Source: Pyxidicoccus caerfyrddinensis (GTDB lineage: Bacteria > Myxococcota > Myxococcia > Myxococcales > Myxococcaceae). From it: a stretch of 64,000 nt of DNA. The notes below the pieces were generated by a model. It was given only the letters and a program-made list of their open reading frames with translations. It had not been told where the DNA came from and did no database searches. Shown piece by piece: positions 34,449 to 43,170 of this stretch. Within the stretch, counting starts at the first letter, position 1; every line of letters starts with the position of its first letter. A program made the position numbers and the translations under genes. Location: positions 62,001 to 126,000 of the forward strand of contig NZ_JAAIYA010000020.1 of NCBI RefSeq assembly GCF_010894405.1. The letters run 5' to 3'.

Positions 34449-36422
34449 CTATTGCCTGCCGAAGCGCTGACGGTACTCCGGGGACGTGATGAACCCGTTG
34501 ACGACCTGGCGGTAGTCGGTGCGGTTCAGGACATCCAGCCACCAGGAATGCTCCGACGCCGACGGCTGACGCCGCAGGAAGTTCGTGTAGCAATGGGTGA
34601 TGAAGGCGGCCTTGTAGTTCGGCGAGGCCGGGTTCAGGTCCGGGTCCTGCTGCCGGTTCTCCGGTGACTCGAGCATCCCCTGGGCGATGAGGGCGCGGTA
34701 GTTGGCCAGACAGGTGGCGTCCCCGTTACAGCTCCCCAGGATGTTCAGGTAGTAGGCCAGTCCGCTGGCATCCGCCGCGCGCGCGAGGACGTCCTGGTAC
34801 GTCTGGCGGACGAAGAACTCCGAGTGGTCGATGGCATTGGCGCCAACCCCCACCGCGTTCCATGCGGCGGTCACCGAGGCGATCTCCGCGGCGCTGTACC
34901 CGAGCTGCGCCGCCGCCTGCTCCGTCGCGACCTTGGCCTCGGCGAACCCGGCGAGCCTGTTGCCAAGGAGGTTCACCGTGATGGCCCGGTAGAAGACCTG
35001 CGCCGCCTTGGCGATGCCAATCCCCGTCACCTGGGTATAGGAACGGCCGCGCGGGTGCTGTCCTCCCTGGGCCAGCAGGTAGAAGGCCAGGTTGGGGATG
35101 CCCGAGCCCAGGTGGACCTCGACGAACGTGTCGTAGGTCATGTCGTAGTATTCGAACGAGCGACCGTCCTTCTTCGGGTCGCTCATGTAGCGCAGGGCAT
35201 CTCCCGCGACACCTGGCGTCCAGATTTCCTCGCCGGCCTTCCAGGTGTTGGCGCTCACGACCTGGCCATCGCGGTACCACTCGCAGACGGCGCCCATGCT
35301 GTCGGCCATCGACTCGTTCAGGGCCCCCGGCTCCGCGTAGTAGTGGAGGTTCGAGGTGGCGTTGATGACCGCGTGGGTGAGCTCGTGCGCCGTCACGTCC
35401 AACGCGTTGGCGAAGTTGCCCCACGTCACTCCATCGCCATCTCCGTACAGCATCTGCTGGGCCGTGCTGCTCCAGCCCGCGTTCGCGTAGTTGGTCCCAT
35501 AGTGGACCGAGCTGACAATCTTCGCCCCCGCGTTGTCATAGGAGTCGCGGTTGAACAGGTTCTTGTAGCAGTCGTAGGTCAGCCCCAGCAGGTTGTAGTT
35601 GGTGTTGACCACCGCATCGGCGACCGCCGGGCCACCCTCCACCCGGGCGGTGGGGCCCGGGAGGACCTGGCCGTGGTTGAGGTCATGAACCTCCCGGTTC
35701 TTGAGCGTCTGGAGATTGGAAGCCCGCGCCACGATTCCTCCATGCATGGCGTCGACCACCACCTCCTCGTCCACGGGAGCACCGTCCTCGCGAACCCCGG
35801 TTACGTTCACCCGGTACACCAGCGAAAGCGCGTCACCCGTCTTCCAATAGGCCAGCTGTGGACGCGCTCCCGTGTCGAGTGGACCCACGAGCGAAGTGTC
35901 CTTCCTCGCCAGGGCCACGGCCTCCGTCACACCGAGCCCCGGGATGCGCGGTGCGTCCAGGTCGGCGCGAGCGCTTCCGTGGACTGCATAGACGGCCTCG
36001 TTTCGCGAGTGGAGGACGAGCCCTCCGCCTACCACCTCGAGCCCATGCTTGTGCTGCGCGTAGACGTAGTGTCGATCTCCGATGTTGTCCGTCACGGCCT
36101 GTTGGAAGACCAGCTCCTCGGGACTCGCGTGGAACAAGGGCTCCAGGGCGGCGAGGACGGGCCGCAGCGCGACCTGCTCCGTCTTTCCGGCGCGGAGCTC
36201 CTTGCTCGCGGCGATGCGGCCGAAATCCCCCTTCACGAACGTCGGAACGTGGGAGGCGTCGAGAGAGACCACCACGAGATTCTTCATCGCCTCGACGCCG
36301 GGCGCCGCGACCTGTTGGGCGTCTCTCGCGCTCGTGGCTTCGTCTCCCAATCCCTGACAGGCCACGACGCCCGCCATGAGTCCCGCGACACCTAGACCTC
36401 GAAAGAGACCGTTCATCGTCAT
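34449..36422 (-). CDS. Thermolysin-family (M4) metalloprotease with C-terminal DUF4214-like region
   Basis: 657 residues. A lipoprotein-like signal (GVVACQ, Cys22) is followed by a propeptide of the FTP/PepSY type (about 40-240), then the M4 catalytic domain: VTAHELTHAV with zinc ligands His346 and His350 and catalytic Glu347, and GALNESMADSMG giving the third ligand Glu. After the protease, from about residue 530, come two DUF4214-like segments (FFVRQTYQDVLARAADASGL, and TNFLRRQPSASEHSWWLDVL), usually found in extracellular matrix or S-layer proteins. It should be a secreted or surface protease; the Cys could instead be lost with the signal. It is divergent from the S41 peptidase gene. Confidence 0.9.
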   Translation of the reverse strand: MTMNGLFRGLGVAGLMAGVVACQGLGDEATSARDAQQVAAPGVEAMKNLVVVSLDASHVPTFVKGDFGRIAASKELRAGKTEQVALRPVLAALEPLFHASPEELVFQQAVTDNIGDRHYVYAQHKHGLEVVGGGLVLHSRNEAVYAVHGSARADLDAPRIPGLGVTEAVALARKDTSLVGPLDTGARPQLAYWKTGDALSLVYRVNVTGVREDGAPVDEEVVVDAMHGGIVARASNLQTLKNREVHDLNHGQVLPGPTARVEGGPAVADAVVNTNYNLLGLTYDCYKNLFNRDSYDNAGAKIVSSVHYGTNYANAGWSSTAQQMLYGDGDGVTWGNFANALDVTAHELTHAVINATSNLHYYAEPGALNESMADSMGAVCEWYRDGQVVSANTWKAGEEIWTPGVAGDALRYMSDPKKDGRSFEYYDMTYDTFVEVHLGSGIPNLAFYLLAQGGQHPRGRSYTQVTGIGIAKAAQVFYRAITVNLLGNRLAGFAEAKVATEQAAAQLGYSAAEIASVTAAWNAVGVGANAIDHSEFFVRQTYQDVLARAADASGLAYYLNILGSCNGDATCLANYRALIAQGMLESPENRQQDPDLNPASPNYKAAFITHCYTNFLRRQPSASEHSWWLDVLNRTDYRQVVNGFITSPEYRQRFGRQ

Positions 36423-36577
36423 GAAGCTCCGTCCTTGGTTGTATTTCCACTGCGGCAGGCCACCCTCCCGCCTACCGTTGAAAACAGTCTAGTCTGGCGT
36501 CTCATCGGCTCCGACTCGATGGCGCCGACGCTCGCCGCGGGAGCTCGCTCGCGGGTTCCCGCGACAAGGGGGTTGGC

Positions 36578-38833
36578 ATGATGAAGAGCAGTTGGCTGCG
36601 ATGGGTCTCATGGCTGAGCCTGGGGGCCCTGTTCCTCACGGGAAATGCCCTGGCGCAGGTTCCCGCCACCGCCTCGCCCGAGGCGCTCCGCGCCGAACGC
36701 CGGGTGCGCCTGGTGAAGCTGTGGGGCGACGTTCGTTTCCGCCACCCCCGGGCCTTCTCCATGCCCGCCGAGTGGGACGCTGCCTTCCTCTCCGCGCTGC
36801 CCGGGGTGGAGGCCGCACGGGACGCGGAGGCCTATGCCGCCGCGGTCCAGGGCATGCTCGCGGCCCTCGGGGACCCGGCCACGCTGGTGGAGCGCGAGAA
36901 GCCCCCGGCCTCCTCCGGCCCGGCTCCCACCCTGCGCGCGCTCAAGAGCTGGGAGAAGGACGTCCTCGTGCTCGACTTGCGCAACCTCCTGGGGCCACAG
37001 GGGGATGCCTCCATGCAGGAACTGCAAGCGACGCTGGACGCGGACGCCGCGAAGGCTCGCGCGGTGGTGCTGGACCTGCGCATGCGCGGCCTGCGGCGCT
37101 ATGGCCTCTCGTGGATGGTGCCGCGGCTGCTGCCGCACTTCATCGACGGCGAGCTGAGCGTGCCCGGCCTGCGCGAGGTGCAGCACATGGGCCTGAGGCC
37201 ACAGGATGGCGCGCAGAGCCCCTATCGAACCGAGCTTATATTGCCCTCGGATGAGGTCGTCACGGGCACTCCGGGCAAGAAGCCGGCCCTGCTCGTCTTC
37301 CTGGTCGACGAGGACTCCGCCATCGACCTGTCCGTGCTGGCCCTGCGCGCCCGTGGGAAGGCGCTCCTGGTGGCCGAAGGCTCGCTCAATGAGGGCGCCA
37401 CGAACACGCAGGACTCCGTGCCGCTGGGCGAGGGGTACCGCGCGCTGGTGAGTCTCAATGAGACGGTGCTGCCCCTGGAGGCGGACGTGAAGCGGCCCGC
37501 GCGCGACCGTCTGGATGGCCCGGACGAAGGGATGCGCCAGGCGCTCTTGCTGGCCGCCCGCCCCCCCAAGCAAAAGGCCGGCGTGGCCGCGGCCCTTCGG
37601 CCCACGGTCGCCTGGCGCCCGGAGCCGAGCTACCAGGACGCGCTCCTGCCCTCCCGGGAGATGCGGCTGCTGGCCGGGGCCAAGCTGTGGACGGTGGTGC
37701 GCTTCTTCTTCGCCTACCCGGACCTGATGGACCGGCCGTGGGAGGCCCGCCTCCCGGAGCTGCTCGAGAAGCTGGACGCGGCGAAGGACGCGACGGCGTA
37801 CGTGCTCGCGTTGGCCGAGGCGGCCACCTGGCTCCAGGACGGCCACGCCTCGGTGCGAGGCCATCCGGAGCTCCTGCGCTTCTTCGGCGTCGCCCCGCCG
37901 GTCTGGGTGACGGACATCGGCGGCAAGGCCGTGGTGGTGGAGGTGCTCGATTCTCAGTCCGCGCCCGGGCTCGTGCCGGGTGACGTCATCGAGAAGATTG
38001 ACGGCGAGCCCATCGAAGCGCGGGTGCGGCGATTCGCCCCGTACGTGTCGGGCTCCCTGCCCGGTCATCGCCGGGACGTGACCCTGCTGCGCACGCTTGG
38101 GGGAGAGGAGGGCTCCACGGTCGTCCTCGGCGTTCGCGGCGCCCGGGGGCCCAAGGAGGTGAAGCTCACTCGCACGCCCCGGTGGAAGCTGCCTCCCTCG
38201 AAGGCGGAGTCCTACCGGGTGCTGGAGGGGAACATCGGCTTCGTGGACCTGGGGAAGCTGGAGGCCTGGCAGGTGCCCGCGATGTTCGAGAAGCTCAAGG
38301 ACACCCGCGGCATCGTGTTCGACCTGCGCGCCTACCCGCGCGGCACGATGTGGGCGCTCGGGCCCTACTTCGACGTGAAGGGCTCGCGCCCCTATGCCTG
38401 GTACGAGCGCCCGTTGGCGGGAGGCCTGCACGCGGGCTGGCTGAAGCTCAGCGATTCGCTGCCAGAGGTGGATGTTCCCAAGTACCGGGGCCGCACGGTG
38501 ACGCTCATCGACTCGCGAACCATCAGCCAGGCCGAGCACACCGGGCTGATGCTGGAGGCCGCGGCGGACACCGTCTTCCTGGGCAGCGCCACCGCGGGCA
38601 CCAATGGCGACGTCACCCAGGCGGTGCTGCCCGGTGGCATCACCTTCTATTTCACCGGACAGCAGGTGCGCCACGGGGATGGACGGCAACTGCAGCGCAA
38701 GGGGCTCGAGCCCCACGTGAAGCTGCGGCCGACGGTGGCGGGACTCCAGGCGGGCCGTGACGAGCTGCTGGAGCGCGCCGTCCAGCTCCTGCGCGAGGCG
38801 CCCGCCAACGAGGCGGCGTCTTCGAGTCGCTGA
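36578..38833 (+). CDS. Secreted S41-family peptidase with PDZ domain
   Basis: 751 residues. The signal peptide ends near GNALAQ. An N-terminal half without known motifs (about 30-340) precedes a typical C-terminal-processing-protease half: a PDZ domain (LVPGDVIEKIDGEPIEARV), then the S41 core with NIGFVDLGKLEAW, IVFDLRAYPRG and the catalytic serine region in SRTISQAEHTGLMLE with LGSATAGTNGDVT behind it. The serine sits in SQAE, as in the family's SxxE. The first half repeats the theme weakly (VLVLDLRNLLG, VVLDLRMRG, VFLVDEDSAIDLS), so it may be an older duplicated S41-like domain without the serine. It probably degrades proteins in the periplasm or outside. Confidence 0.88.
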   Translation: MMKSSWLRWVSWLSLGALFLTGNALAQVPATASPEALRAERRVRLVKLWGDVRFRHPRAFSMPAEWDAAFLSALPGVEAARDAEAYAAAVQGMLAALGDPATLVEREKPPASSGPAPTLRALKSWEKDVLVLDLRNLLGPQGDASMQELQATLDADAAKARAVVLDLRMRGLRRYGLSWMVPRLLPHFIDGELSVPGLREVQHMGLRPQDGAQSPYRTELILPSDEVVTGTPGKKPALLVFLVDEDSAIDLSVLALRARGKALLVAEGSLNEGATNTQDSVPLGEGYRALVSLNETVLPLEADVKRPARDRLDGPDEGMRQALLLAARPPKQKAGVAAALRPTVAWRPEPSYQDALLPSREMRLLAGAKLWTVVRFFFAYPDLMDRPWEARLPELLEKLDAAKDATAYVLALAEAATWLQDGHASVRGHPELLRFFGVAPPVWVTDIGGKAVVVEVLDSQSAPGLVPGDVIEKIDGEPIEARVRRFAPYVSGSLPGHRRDVTLLRTLGGEEGSTVVLGVRGARGPKEVKLTRTPRWKLPPSKAESYRVLEGNIGFVDLGKLEAWQVPAMFEKLKDTRGIVFDLRAYPRGTMWALGPYFDVKGSRPYAWYERPLAGGLHAGWLKLSDSLPEVDVPKYRGRTVTLIDSRTISQAEHTGLMLEAAADTVFLGSATAGTNGDVTQAVLPGGITFYFTGQQVRHGDGRQLQRKGLEPHVKLRPTVAGLQAGRDELLERAVQLLREAPANEAASSSR

Positions 38834-38919
38834 GCCCGCGCTCGGTACCGCGCAGGCGTCACCGCTCGGGCTAGGATGCGCCGTTGAAGTCCAACCCGTG
38901 GAACCCAGGAGTCCGTCCC

Positions 38920-39198
38920 ATGCGAATCACCCTGTCCCTGCTGGCTGCTGTCGTGGGCCTCACCATCTCCGCGGGCTGTGGCGGCACGTACGAGCCCGAG
39001 CAGGCACCGGCGTCCGAGCAGGCCCCTGTCGATGAACAGCTCCCGGAAGGCACCGTCACGCAGCAGGCCATCTGCCCGCAGAAGTGGACGTGCAATTACA
39101 CCCGCTGGTACGGCTCCGAGGCGACGTGCGTAGCGGGCTGTGGCGGCACGCCCTGTACTCTCGACTACGCGTGTACTGGCAGCTGCCTCTGCCCCTGA
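38920..39198 (+). CDS. Small cysteine-rich lipoprotein
   Basis: 92 residues from the ATG at 38920, with CAGGAG about 8 bases upstream; an ATG at 38884 has no such site. The signal peptide ends in TISAGC, so it is a predicted lipoprotein. A short acidic linker leads to a mini-domain of about 40 residues with eight cysteines (ICPQKWTCNYTRW, CVAGCGGTPC, CTGSCLC), likely disulfide-bonded and compact. Such small Cys-rich lipoproteins are numerous in myxobacteria. The function is unknown. A strong hairpin follows the stop codon. Confidence 0.7.
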   Translation: MRITLSLLAAVVGLTISAGCGGTYEPEQAPASEQAPVDEQLPEGTVTQQAICPQKWTCNYTRWYGSEATCVAGCGGTPCTLDYACTGSCLCP

Positions 39199-39217
39199 GT
39201 TACCCCTGCCGGAAGGA

Positions 39218-39244
39218 CTGGGGGATACCTGGGGTATCCCTCAG
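39218..39244. terminator. Hairpin between convergent genes
   Basis: CTGGGGGATACC is followed four bases on by GGTATCCCTCAG, an inverted repeat of about 11 pairs with one mismatch. It sits 20 bases after the small lipoprotein stop and 20 bases before the end of the convergent peptidase gene. There is no long T tract. A bidirectional terminator is the simplest reading. Confidence 0.55.
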
Positions 39245-39263
39245 CCCTTCATCCCCGGTTCCC

Positions 39264-40175
39264 TCACCTCTCGATATGGATGTGGGGACCGCCCCAGACC
39301 CGCTGTCCCGCCGGGCGTGTCCGTTCGTCGCGCACGGTGTAGCCATGGGCCCGGGCATCGGCCATGAAGGCGTCGAGGCGCTCCGGCGACACGCCGCGGC
39401 TGCGCACGTCGATGGCCCGCCCCTGGTAGTGCCTCGAGCGGGTGTTGTGCGCTCCTCCCGTGGTCGACGTGACGGTGAGGCCGTGCTGTTCCGCGAGCCG
39501 AGCCATCGCCTCGAACGGCCGGCCGGTCGCCGACACGGTGCTCGCGGCGCGGGCCTTGGTGTTCTGCGTGAAGCTCGAGGCGCCGTTGAGCGCCTCGAAG
39601 GTTCTCTTCCCCACCACGCCATCCGCCTTGAGACCCTTCGCGCGTTGGAAGTCGCGAACGGCCTTCTCCGTGGCGGGGCCGAACTTCCCGTCAGTCTTTC
39701 CAGGATTGAAGCCCGCCGAGCGCAACCGATCTTGCAGACCCCGAACGGTGTCGTTCGTCGTTCCCTTGCGGAGCGAGCCGCTCGTGTAGCCGAGCACGCT
39801 TGCCCTGTCGGCGGCCCGCGCCGAGGCCATCGAGCCAGGCTTCGAGAAGCTGCTCTCGGCGGAATACCCCTTCACGCTCGCCCGGTCCGCCGCCCGCGCC
39901 GCGGCCATCGAGCCGGACTTCGCCGCGGTGCGGCTGTCGGCGGAATACCCCTTCACGCTCGCCCTGTCGGCGGCCCGCGCGGCGGCCATCGAGCCGGACT
40001 TTGCCGAGGTGCGGCTGTCGGCGGAATACCCGCTCACGCTCGCCCGGTCCGCCGCCCGTCCGGCCGCCATCGAGCCGGACTTCGAGGCGCTGCTCGCACT
40101 CGAACTTCCGGCCGACCGACCGGCACCCGTGCTTCCGCTTCTGTTGCTCGACGAACCCGCACCGCTGACGGACAT
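39264..40175 (-). CDS. Peptidoglycan-binding and M15-like D-Ala-D-Ala peptidase with internal repeats
   Basis: 303 residues from the ATG at 40175, with CAGGAG 6 bases upstream. Order: Ser/Gly-rich start; four repeats of about 27 residues (GSMAAARAADRASVKGYSA); a PGBD_1 domain at about 125-180 (GLQDRLRSAGFNPG, KFGPATEKAVRDFQRAKGL); and an M15-type catalytic domain with RHYQGRAIDVRSRG and a terminal GGPHIHIER. The last two supply the usual His, Asp and His zinc ligands. There is no signal peptide. It probably cuts cell-wall peptides, acting on self, prey or as a delivered effector. Confidence 0.85.
   Translation of the reverse strand: MSVSGAGSSSNRSGSTGAGRSAGSSSASSASKSGSMAAGRAADRASVSGYSADSRTSAKSGSMAAARAADRASVKGYSADSRTAAKSGSMAAARAADRASVKGYSAESSFSKPGSMASARAADRASVLGYTSGSLRKGTTNDTVRGLQDRLRSAGFNPGKTDGKFGPATEKAVRDFQRAKGLKADGVVGKRTFEALNGASSFTQNTKARAASTVSATGRPFEAMARLAEQHGLTVTSTTGGAHNTRSRHYQGRAIDVRSRGVSPERLDAFMADARAHGYTVRDERTRPAGQRVWGGPHIHIER
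39775..40105 (-). repeat. Four 81-bp coding repeats
   Basis: The minus strand carries four copies of about 81 bases encoding SGSMAAARAADRASVKGYSA plus a short spacer. They are visible on the plus strand as repeated GCGGCCATCGAGCCGGACTT-type blocks. The middle two copies are nearly identical. The unit contains alternating Ala/Arg and may be a flexible spacer or a binding repeat. Confidence 0.85.
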
Positions 40176-40375
40176 ATGCGCTCCTGATGTAGGAGAGGGG
40201 GCGTCCGGGGGGACACGCCTTCCCCGTCGTATCTCCATTCTCGGAGGAGCGGTCGAAGAGTTGCCGCCGAACCTGTTCCGCTCGACGCGGGTGTGGGCGG
40301 AGCAGCCAGCCCGGTCGGCACGGACGAGGTGAAGCCCGCCGTGCCGGCCAACGAGACGCAGGGTGGCTTCCGGAC

Positions 40376-41185
40376 TCAGCGTCCGGAGAGCACCTGGTCG
40401 AGCCGCTCGCGATAGCTGCGGCTCAGCTTGAGCCGGCGCCCATCGTGGAGCAGCACCCAGAACTCGCCGTGGAAGAGGGGCTGCAGCTCTCGGACCCGCT
40501 CCAGGTTGACGAGCGTGGAGCGGTGGATGCGCAGGAAGCGGCGAGGGTCCAGCTGGGCCTCCAGCTCCCGCAGGGACTGACGCAGCAGGTGCACCCGGCC
40601 CCCCACGTGCACCTGGACGTAGTAGTCCTCGGCTTCGACCCAGTCGATCTGCTCGACGGGCACCAGGAGCACCCGTCCTGCCTCCTTCACCGCGAGCCGC
40701 TCCAGGTATGTGGAGGCCGCGGCGGGTGGTGTGGCGGGAGCGGGCGGCGCGGCCGCGTACAGCTCCCCCAGCCTGCGCGCCATGCCCTGCACCCGGAGCC
40801 CGCGGACGTGCTCCTTCGCGCGGGCGAGGACGCTGGCGAAGCGCGCGTCGTCGAAGGGCTTGAGCAGGTAGTGGATGGCGCCCACGTCGAAGGCCCGAAG
40901 CGCATGGGTGTCGAAGGCCGTCACGAACACCACGGCGGCCGCTGCACCCGGCCCTGCGGCCTGGAGCACCTCGAATCCGTCCAGGCCCGGCAACTGGATG
41001 TCCAGGAAGAGGAGGTCCACGGGCCCCTGCTGGAGTGCCTGAACCGCCTTGCGCCCCGTCGCGCACTCTCCCACCACGTCGATGTCCGGATCCGCCGACA
41101 GCAGCAGCCGGAGGCTCTTGCGGGCAAGGGGTTCATCGTCCACGACGAGGGTGCGGATGCGCTCCCCGAGCGGCGGCGTGCTCAT
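40376..41185 (-). CDS. LytTR-family response regulator (second pair)
   Basis: 269 residues from the ATG at 41185, which overlaps the kinase stop as ATGA. The receiver domain opens RTLVVDDEPLARKSLRLLL; the phospho-Asp is in LFLDIQLPGLDGF, Thr in FVTAFDTHALRAF, and Lys in YLLKPFDDARF. An Ala/Pro linker precedes the LytTR domain (VEAEDYYVQVHVGG, FLRIHRSTLVNLERVREL, KLSRSYRERLDQVL). It should control transcription in response to the overlapping LytS-type kinase. The linker is longer than in the first pair of this window. Confidence 0.93.
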   Translation of the reverse strand: MSTPPLGERIRTLVVDDEPLARKSLRLLLSADPDIDVVGECATGRKAVQALQQGPVDLLFLDIQLPGLDGFEVLQAAGPGAAAAVVFVTAFDTHALRAFDVGAIHYLLKPFDDARFASVLARAKEHVRGLRVQGMARRLGELYAAAPPAPATPPAAASTYLERLAVKEAGRVLLVPVEQIDWVEAEDYYVQVHVGGRVHLLRQSLRELEAQLDPRRFLRIHRSTLVNLERVRELQPLFHGEFWVLLHDGRRLKLSRSYRERLDQVLSGR

Positions 41186-42282
41186 GAGACCGTCCCGGCG
41201 CGCAGGAAGGGAATGGCCACTTCGGCCACCGTGCCGCCGTCCTCCGTCTTCCGGAGCGACAGCCGGTGGCGCTCCCCGTAGAGATGGCGCAGGCGGGCCC
41301 GGGTATTGGCGAGGCCGATTCCTCCGGACTCGGTCGCCGCCGGCCCATCCGGTGCGTTCCCCGCGCCCGAGTCCTCCACGGACAGGCACAGCATCTCCGC
41401 CTCCCGGCGGATGTGGACGGACACCCGCCCTTCGCCCTCCAGGGCGCGCGTCCCATGGCGCACGGCGTTCTCCACCAGCGGCTGCAGCAGCAACTGGGGG
41501 ACGAGCGCCTCGAGGACGTCCGGGTCCACGCGGAGCTGGGTGTGGAGCCGCTCCTGGAAGCGGAGCTGTTCGATGCCCAGGTAGCGTTCGACCAGCTCCA
41601 CCTCCTGGCGAAGCGGCACCTGCTGGTTCGCGTCGCCGCGCAGCACCGCGCGCAGCAGGTCCGCCAGGTCCGCGACCACCCGCAGCGCTCCTGCCTTGTC
41701 GTCGGTCCGCACGAGCCCGGACACGGTGTGCAGGGCGTTGAAGAGGAAGTGGGGGCGCAGTTGCATCTGCAAGGCCAGCAGCTGGGAGCGCAGCAACTGG
41801 GACTCCAGCTCGGAGGTCCGCACGACGCGCTCCAGGTAGAGCCGGTGGAAGCGCAGGGCGTGGCCCACGGCGAGCGCGCCCAGGTAGCAGAAGAGGCAGT
41901 AGATCAGCGCGCTGAAGAAGTAGTGCAGCACCGGGCGCTGCGGGTGCTGGACGAACAGGTCCAGCACCGAGCCAAAGGCGAACTCGAGGCCCCAGAGCAC
42001 CAGGAACAGGGCCGCGTGTACGCCCACTCCGCGGCGCCACTCCGGCCCGTCGAGCGGGTAGCGCTCGCAGAGCGTGAAGATGAGGGGCGTGTAGAGCGCC
42101 CACAGCCACATCCCCAGGATGTTGCTGAAGAAGAAGAACGTGCTGGGCAGGGGCCGGCCGGTGGAGAGCGCGGCCGCCACGCCGCCAGCGACGGCCACGC
42201 AGCCCACGAGCGTCCACGCACCGAAGATGAGCGCCGCCGCACGCCAGCGCGAGATGACGACAGGAGAGGAGCGCATGGGCAT
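41182..42282 (-). CDS. LytS/YehU-type sensor histidine kinase (second pair)
   Basis: 366 residues. Four hydrophobic helices (about 15-150) form a compact membrane sensor. A coiled segment (RTSELESQLLRSQLLALQM) then leads to the phospho-acceptor His in LRPHFLFNALHTVSGLV. The ATP-binding part is complete: LLLQPLVENAVRHG (N-box), VEDSGAGN, and GGIGLANTRARLRHLYG (G-box). It overlaps its LytTR regulator by four bases. Such short-sensor kinases resemble the YpdA/BtsS group that senses small metabolites; the signal is unknown. Confidence 0.92.
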   Translation of the reverse strand: MPMRSSPVVISRWRAAALIFGAWTLVGCVAVAGGVAAALSTGRPLPSTFFFFSNILGMWLWALYTPLIFTLCERYPLDGPEWRRGVGVHAALFLVLWGLEFAFGSVLDLFVQHPQRPVLHYFFSALIYCLFCYLGALAVGHALRFHRLYLERVVRTSELESQLLRSQLLALQMQLRPHFLFNALHTVSGLVRTDDKAGALRVVADLADLLRAVLRGDANQQVPLRQEVELVERYLGIEQLRFQERLHTQLRVDPDVLEALVPQLLLQPLVENAVRHGTRALEGEGRVSVHIRREAEMLCLSVEDSGAGNAPDGPAATESGGIGLANTRARLRHLYGERHRLSLRKTEDGGTVAEVAIPFLRAGTVS

Positions 42283-42593
42283 GAGGGTTCTCGGGTTCGC
42301 CGCACTCTAGTCCCGACGGGGGCGTCACGCCGCGCGGCGGGAGGAACGGCGGCTTCCACGCGGTGCGGCGGTGCCAGCCCCGTCCCACGGGCCAGCGCAG
42401 ACCTCCGGCTCGGGCCCGCGCCAGGCCGCTTCGCCGTGCTCCGCCGCCGGCTCACTGCAAAGTCGGGTCATCCGCGGCGCACGGCGCGCATGTTGAGGGG
42501 CGCACCTCGCGGGGATGGCGTACGAGCAGCCCACTCCTCCACGCGGGGCGCACGAGGAAGCAGCGCGCATTCAACGACTGGAGAGGTATCCCC
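42283..42593. other. Intergenic region between divergent genes, no gene seen
   Basis: A 311-base stretch separates the start of the histidine kinase and the start of the next plus-strand gene. Both strands give only Arg/Pro/Ala-rich shadow reading. It should hold both promoters, but I could not place convincing boxes. GAGAGG at about 42580-42585 is the ribosome site of the downstream gene. Confidence 0.5.
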
Positions 42594-43070
42594 ATGACGG
42601 TAGCGAGTGTCACGAAGGCCCTGGCTGTGGTGGTCCCGGTTTGCGTTCTCGCGTTCGCGCCCGTGGCGTGGGCGGACGGATGCAAGGAGTTCCACGCGGA
42701 CCTGGTGGAGCACAAGTCCACGCAGGGATGCCTCAACCCGGCGAGGTCGTGCTTCCTCGGTGAGGTGGACGGCAATCACGGCCTGCGCGGTGTGACGCAC
42801 TTCCAGGGCGAGGAGGTGCGCGCCTTGCCGCCGGGCTCTCCGGGCTGGGTCAGCTACAGCGGCTTCTTCCACTACACCCTGGAGAAGGGCACCCTCGTCG
42901 CGCGAGAGACTGGCATCACGAACGCCAGCTTCGTGACGGCCCACCATCAAATCGTGGACGGCACGGGGGCTTTCGCCGGCGCGACGGGTTATTTCTTCGT
43001 GAGCGGCGTCAAGTTCGACAACGGCGACACCATCTTCACCCGGGTGACGGGCGAGCTCTGCATGCCCTGA
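42594..43070 (+). CDS. Secreted allene-oxide-cyclase/dirigent-like barrel protein
   Basis: 158 residues from the ATG at 42594 with GAGAGG 8 bases upstream. A signal peptide (cut near AWADG) precedes a small beta protein. Its end, DGTGAFAGATGYFFVSGVKF followed by DTIFTRVTGELC, matches the G.G.F.GATG...G pattern of allene-oxide-cyclase-like barrels found in dirigent proteins and bacterial secreted relatives. Four Cys could give two disulfides. The bacterial homologues have no established activity; they may bind lipophilic ligands. The gene appears to be a single-gene unit. Confidence 0.65.
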   Translation: MTVASVTKALAVVVPVCVLAFAPVAWADGCKEFHADLVEHKSTQGCLNPARSCFLGEVDGNHGLRGVTHFQGEEVRALPPGSPGWVSYSGFFHYTLEKGTLVARETGITNASFVTAHHQIVDGTGAFAGATGYFFVSGVKFDNGDTIFTRVTGELCMP

Positions 43071-43170
43071 GGGTAGCGCGCTTCGCCGAGCGTGCCGCCC
43101 AACTGACGGACCGGATGGAGCGCGAAGACGCCGTGAATTCGCCCCGTCGCCCCGCGGGCGTGTTCATGGC

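Noticed and set aside
40376-42388. A single 670-codon fusion of kinase region and response regulator
   Set aside because: The N-terminal part of that frame is a shadow of the kinase gene; the regulator starts at the ATGA overlap at 41185.
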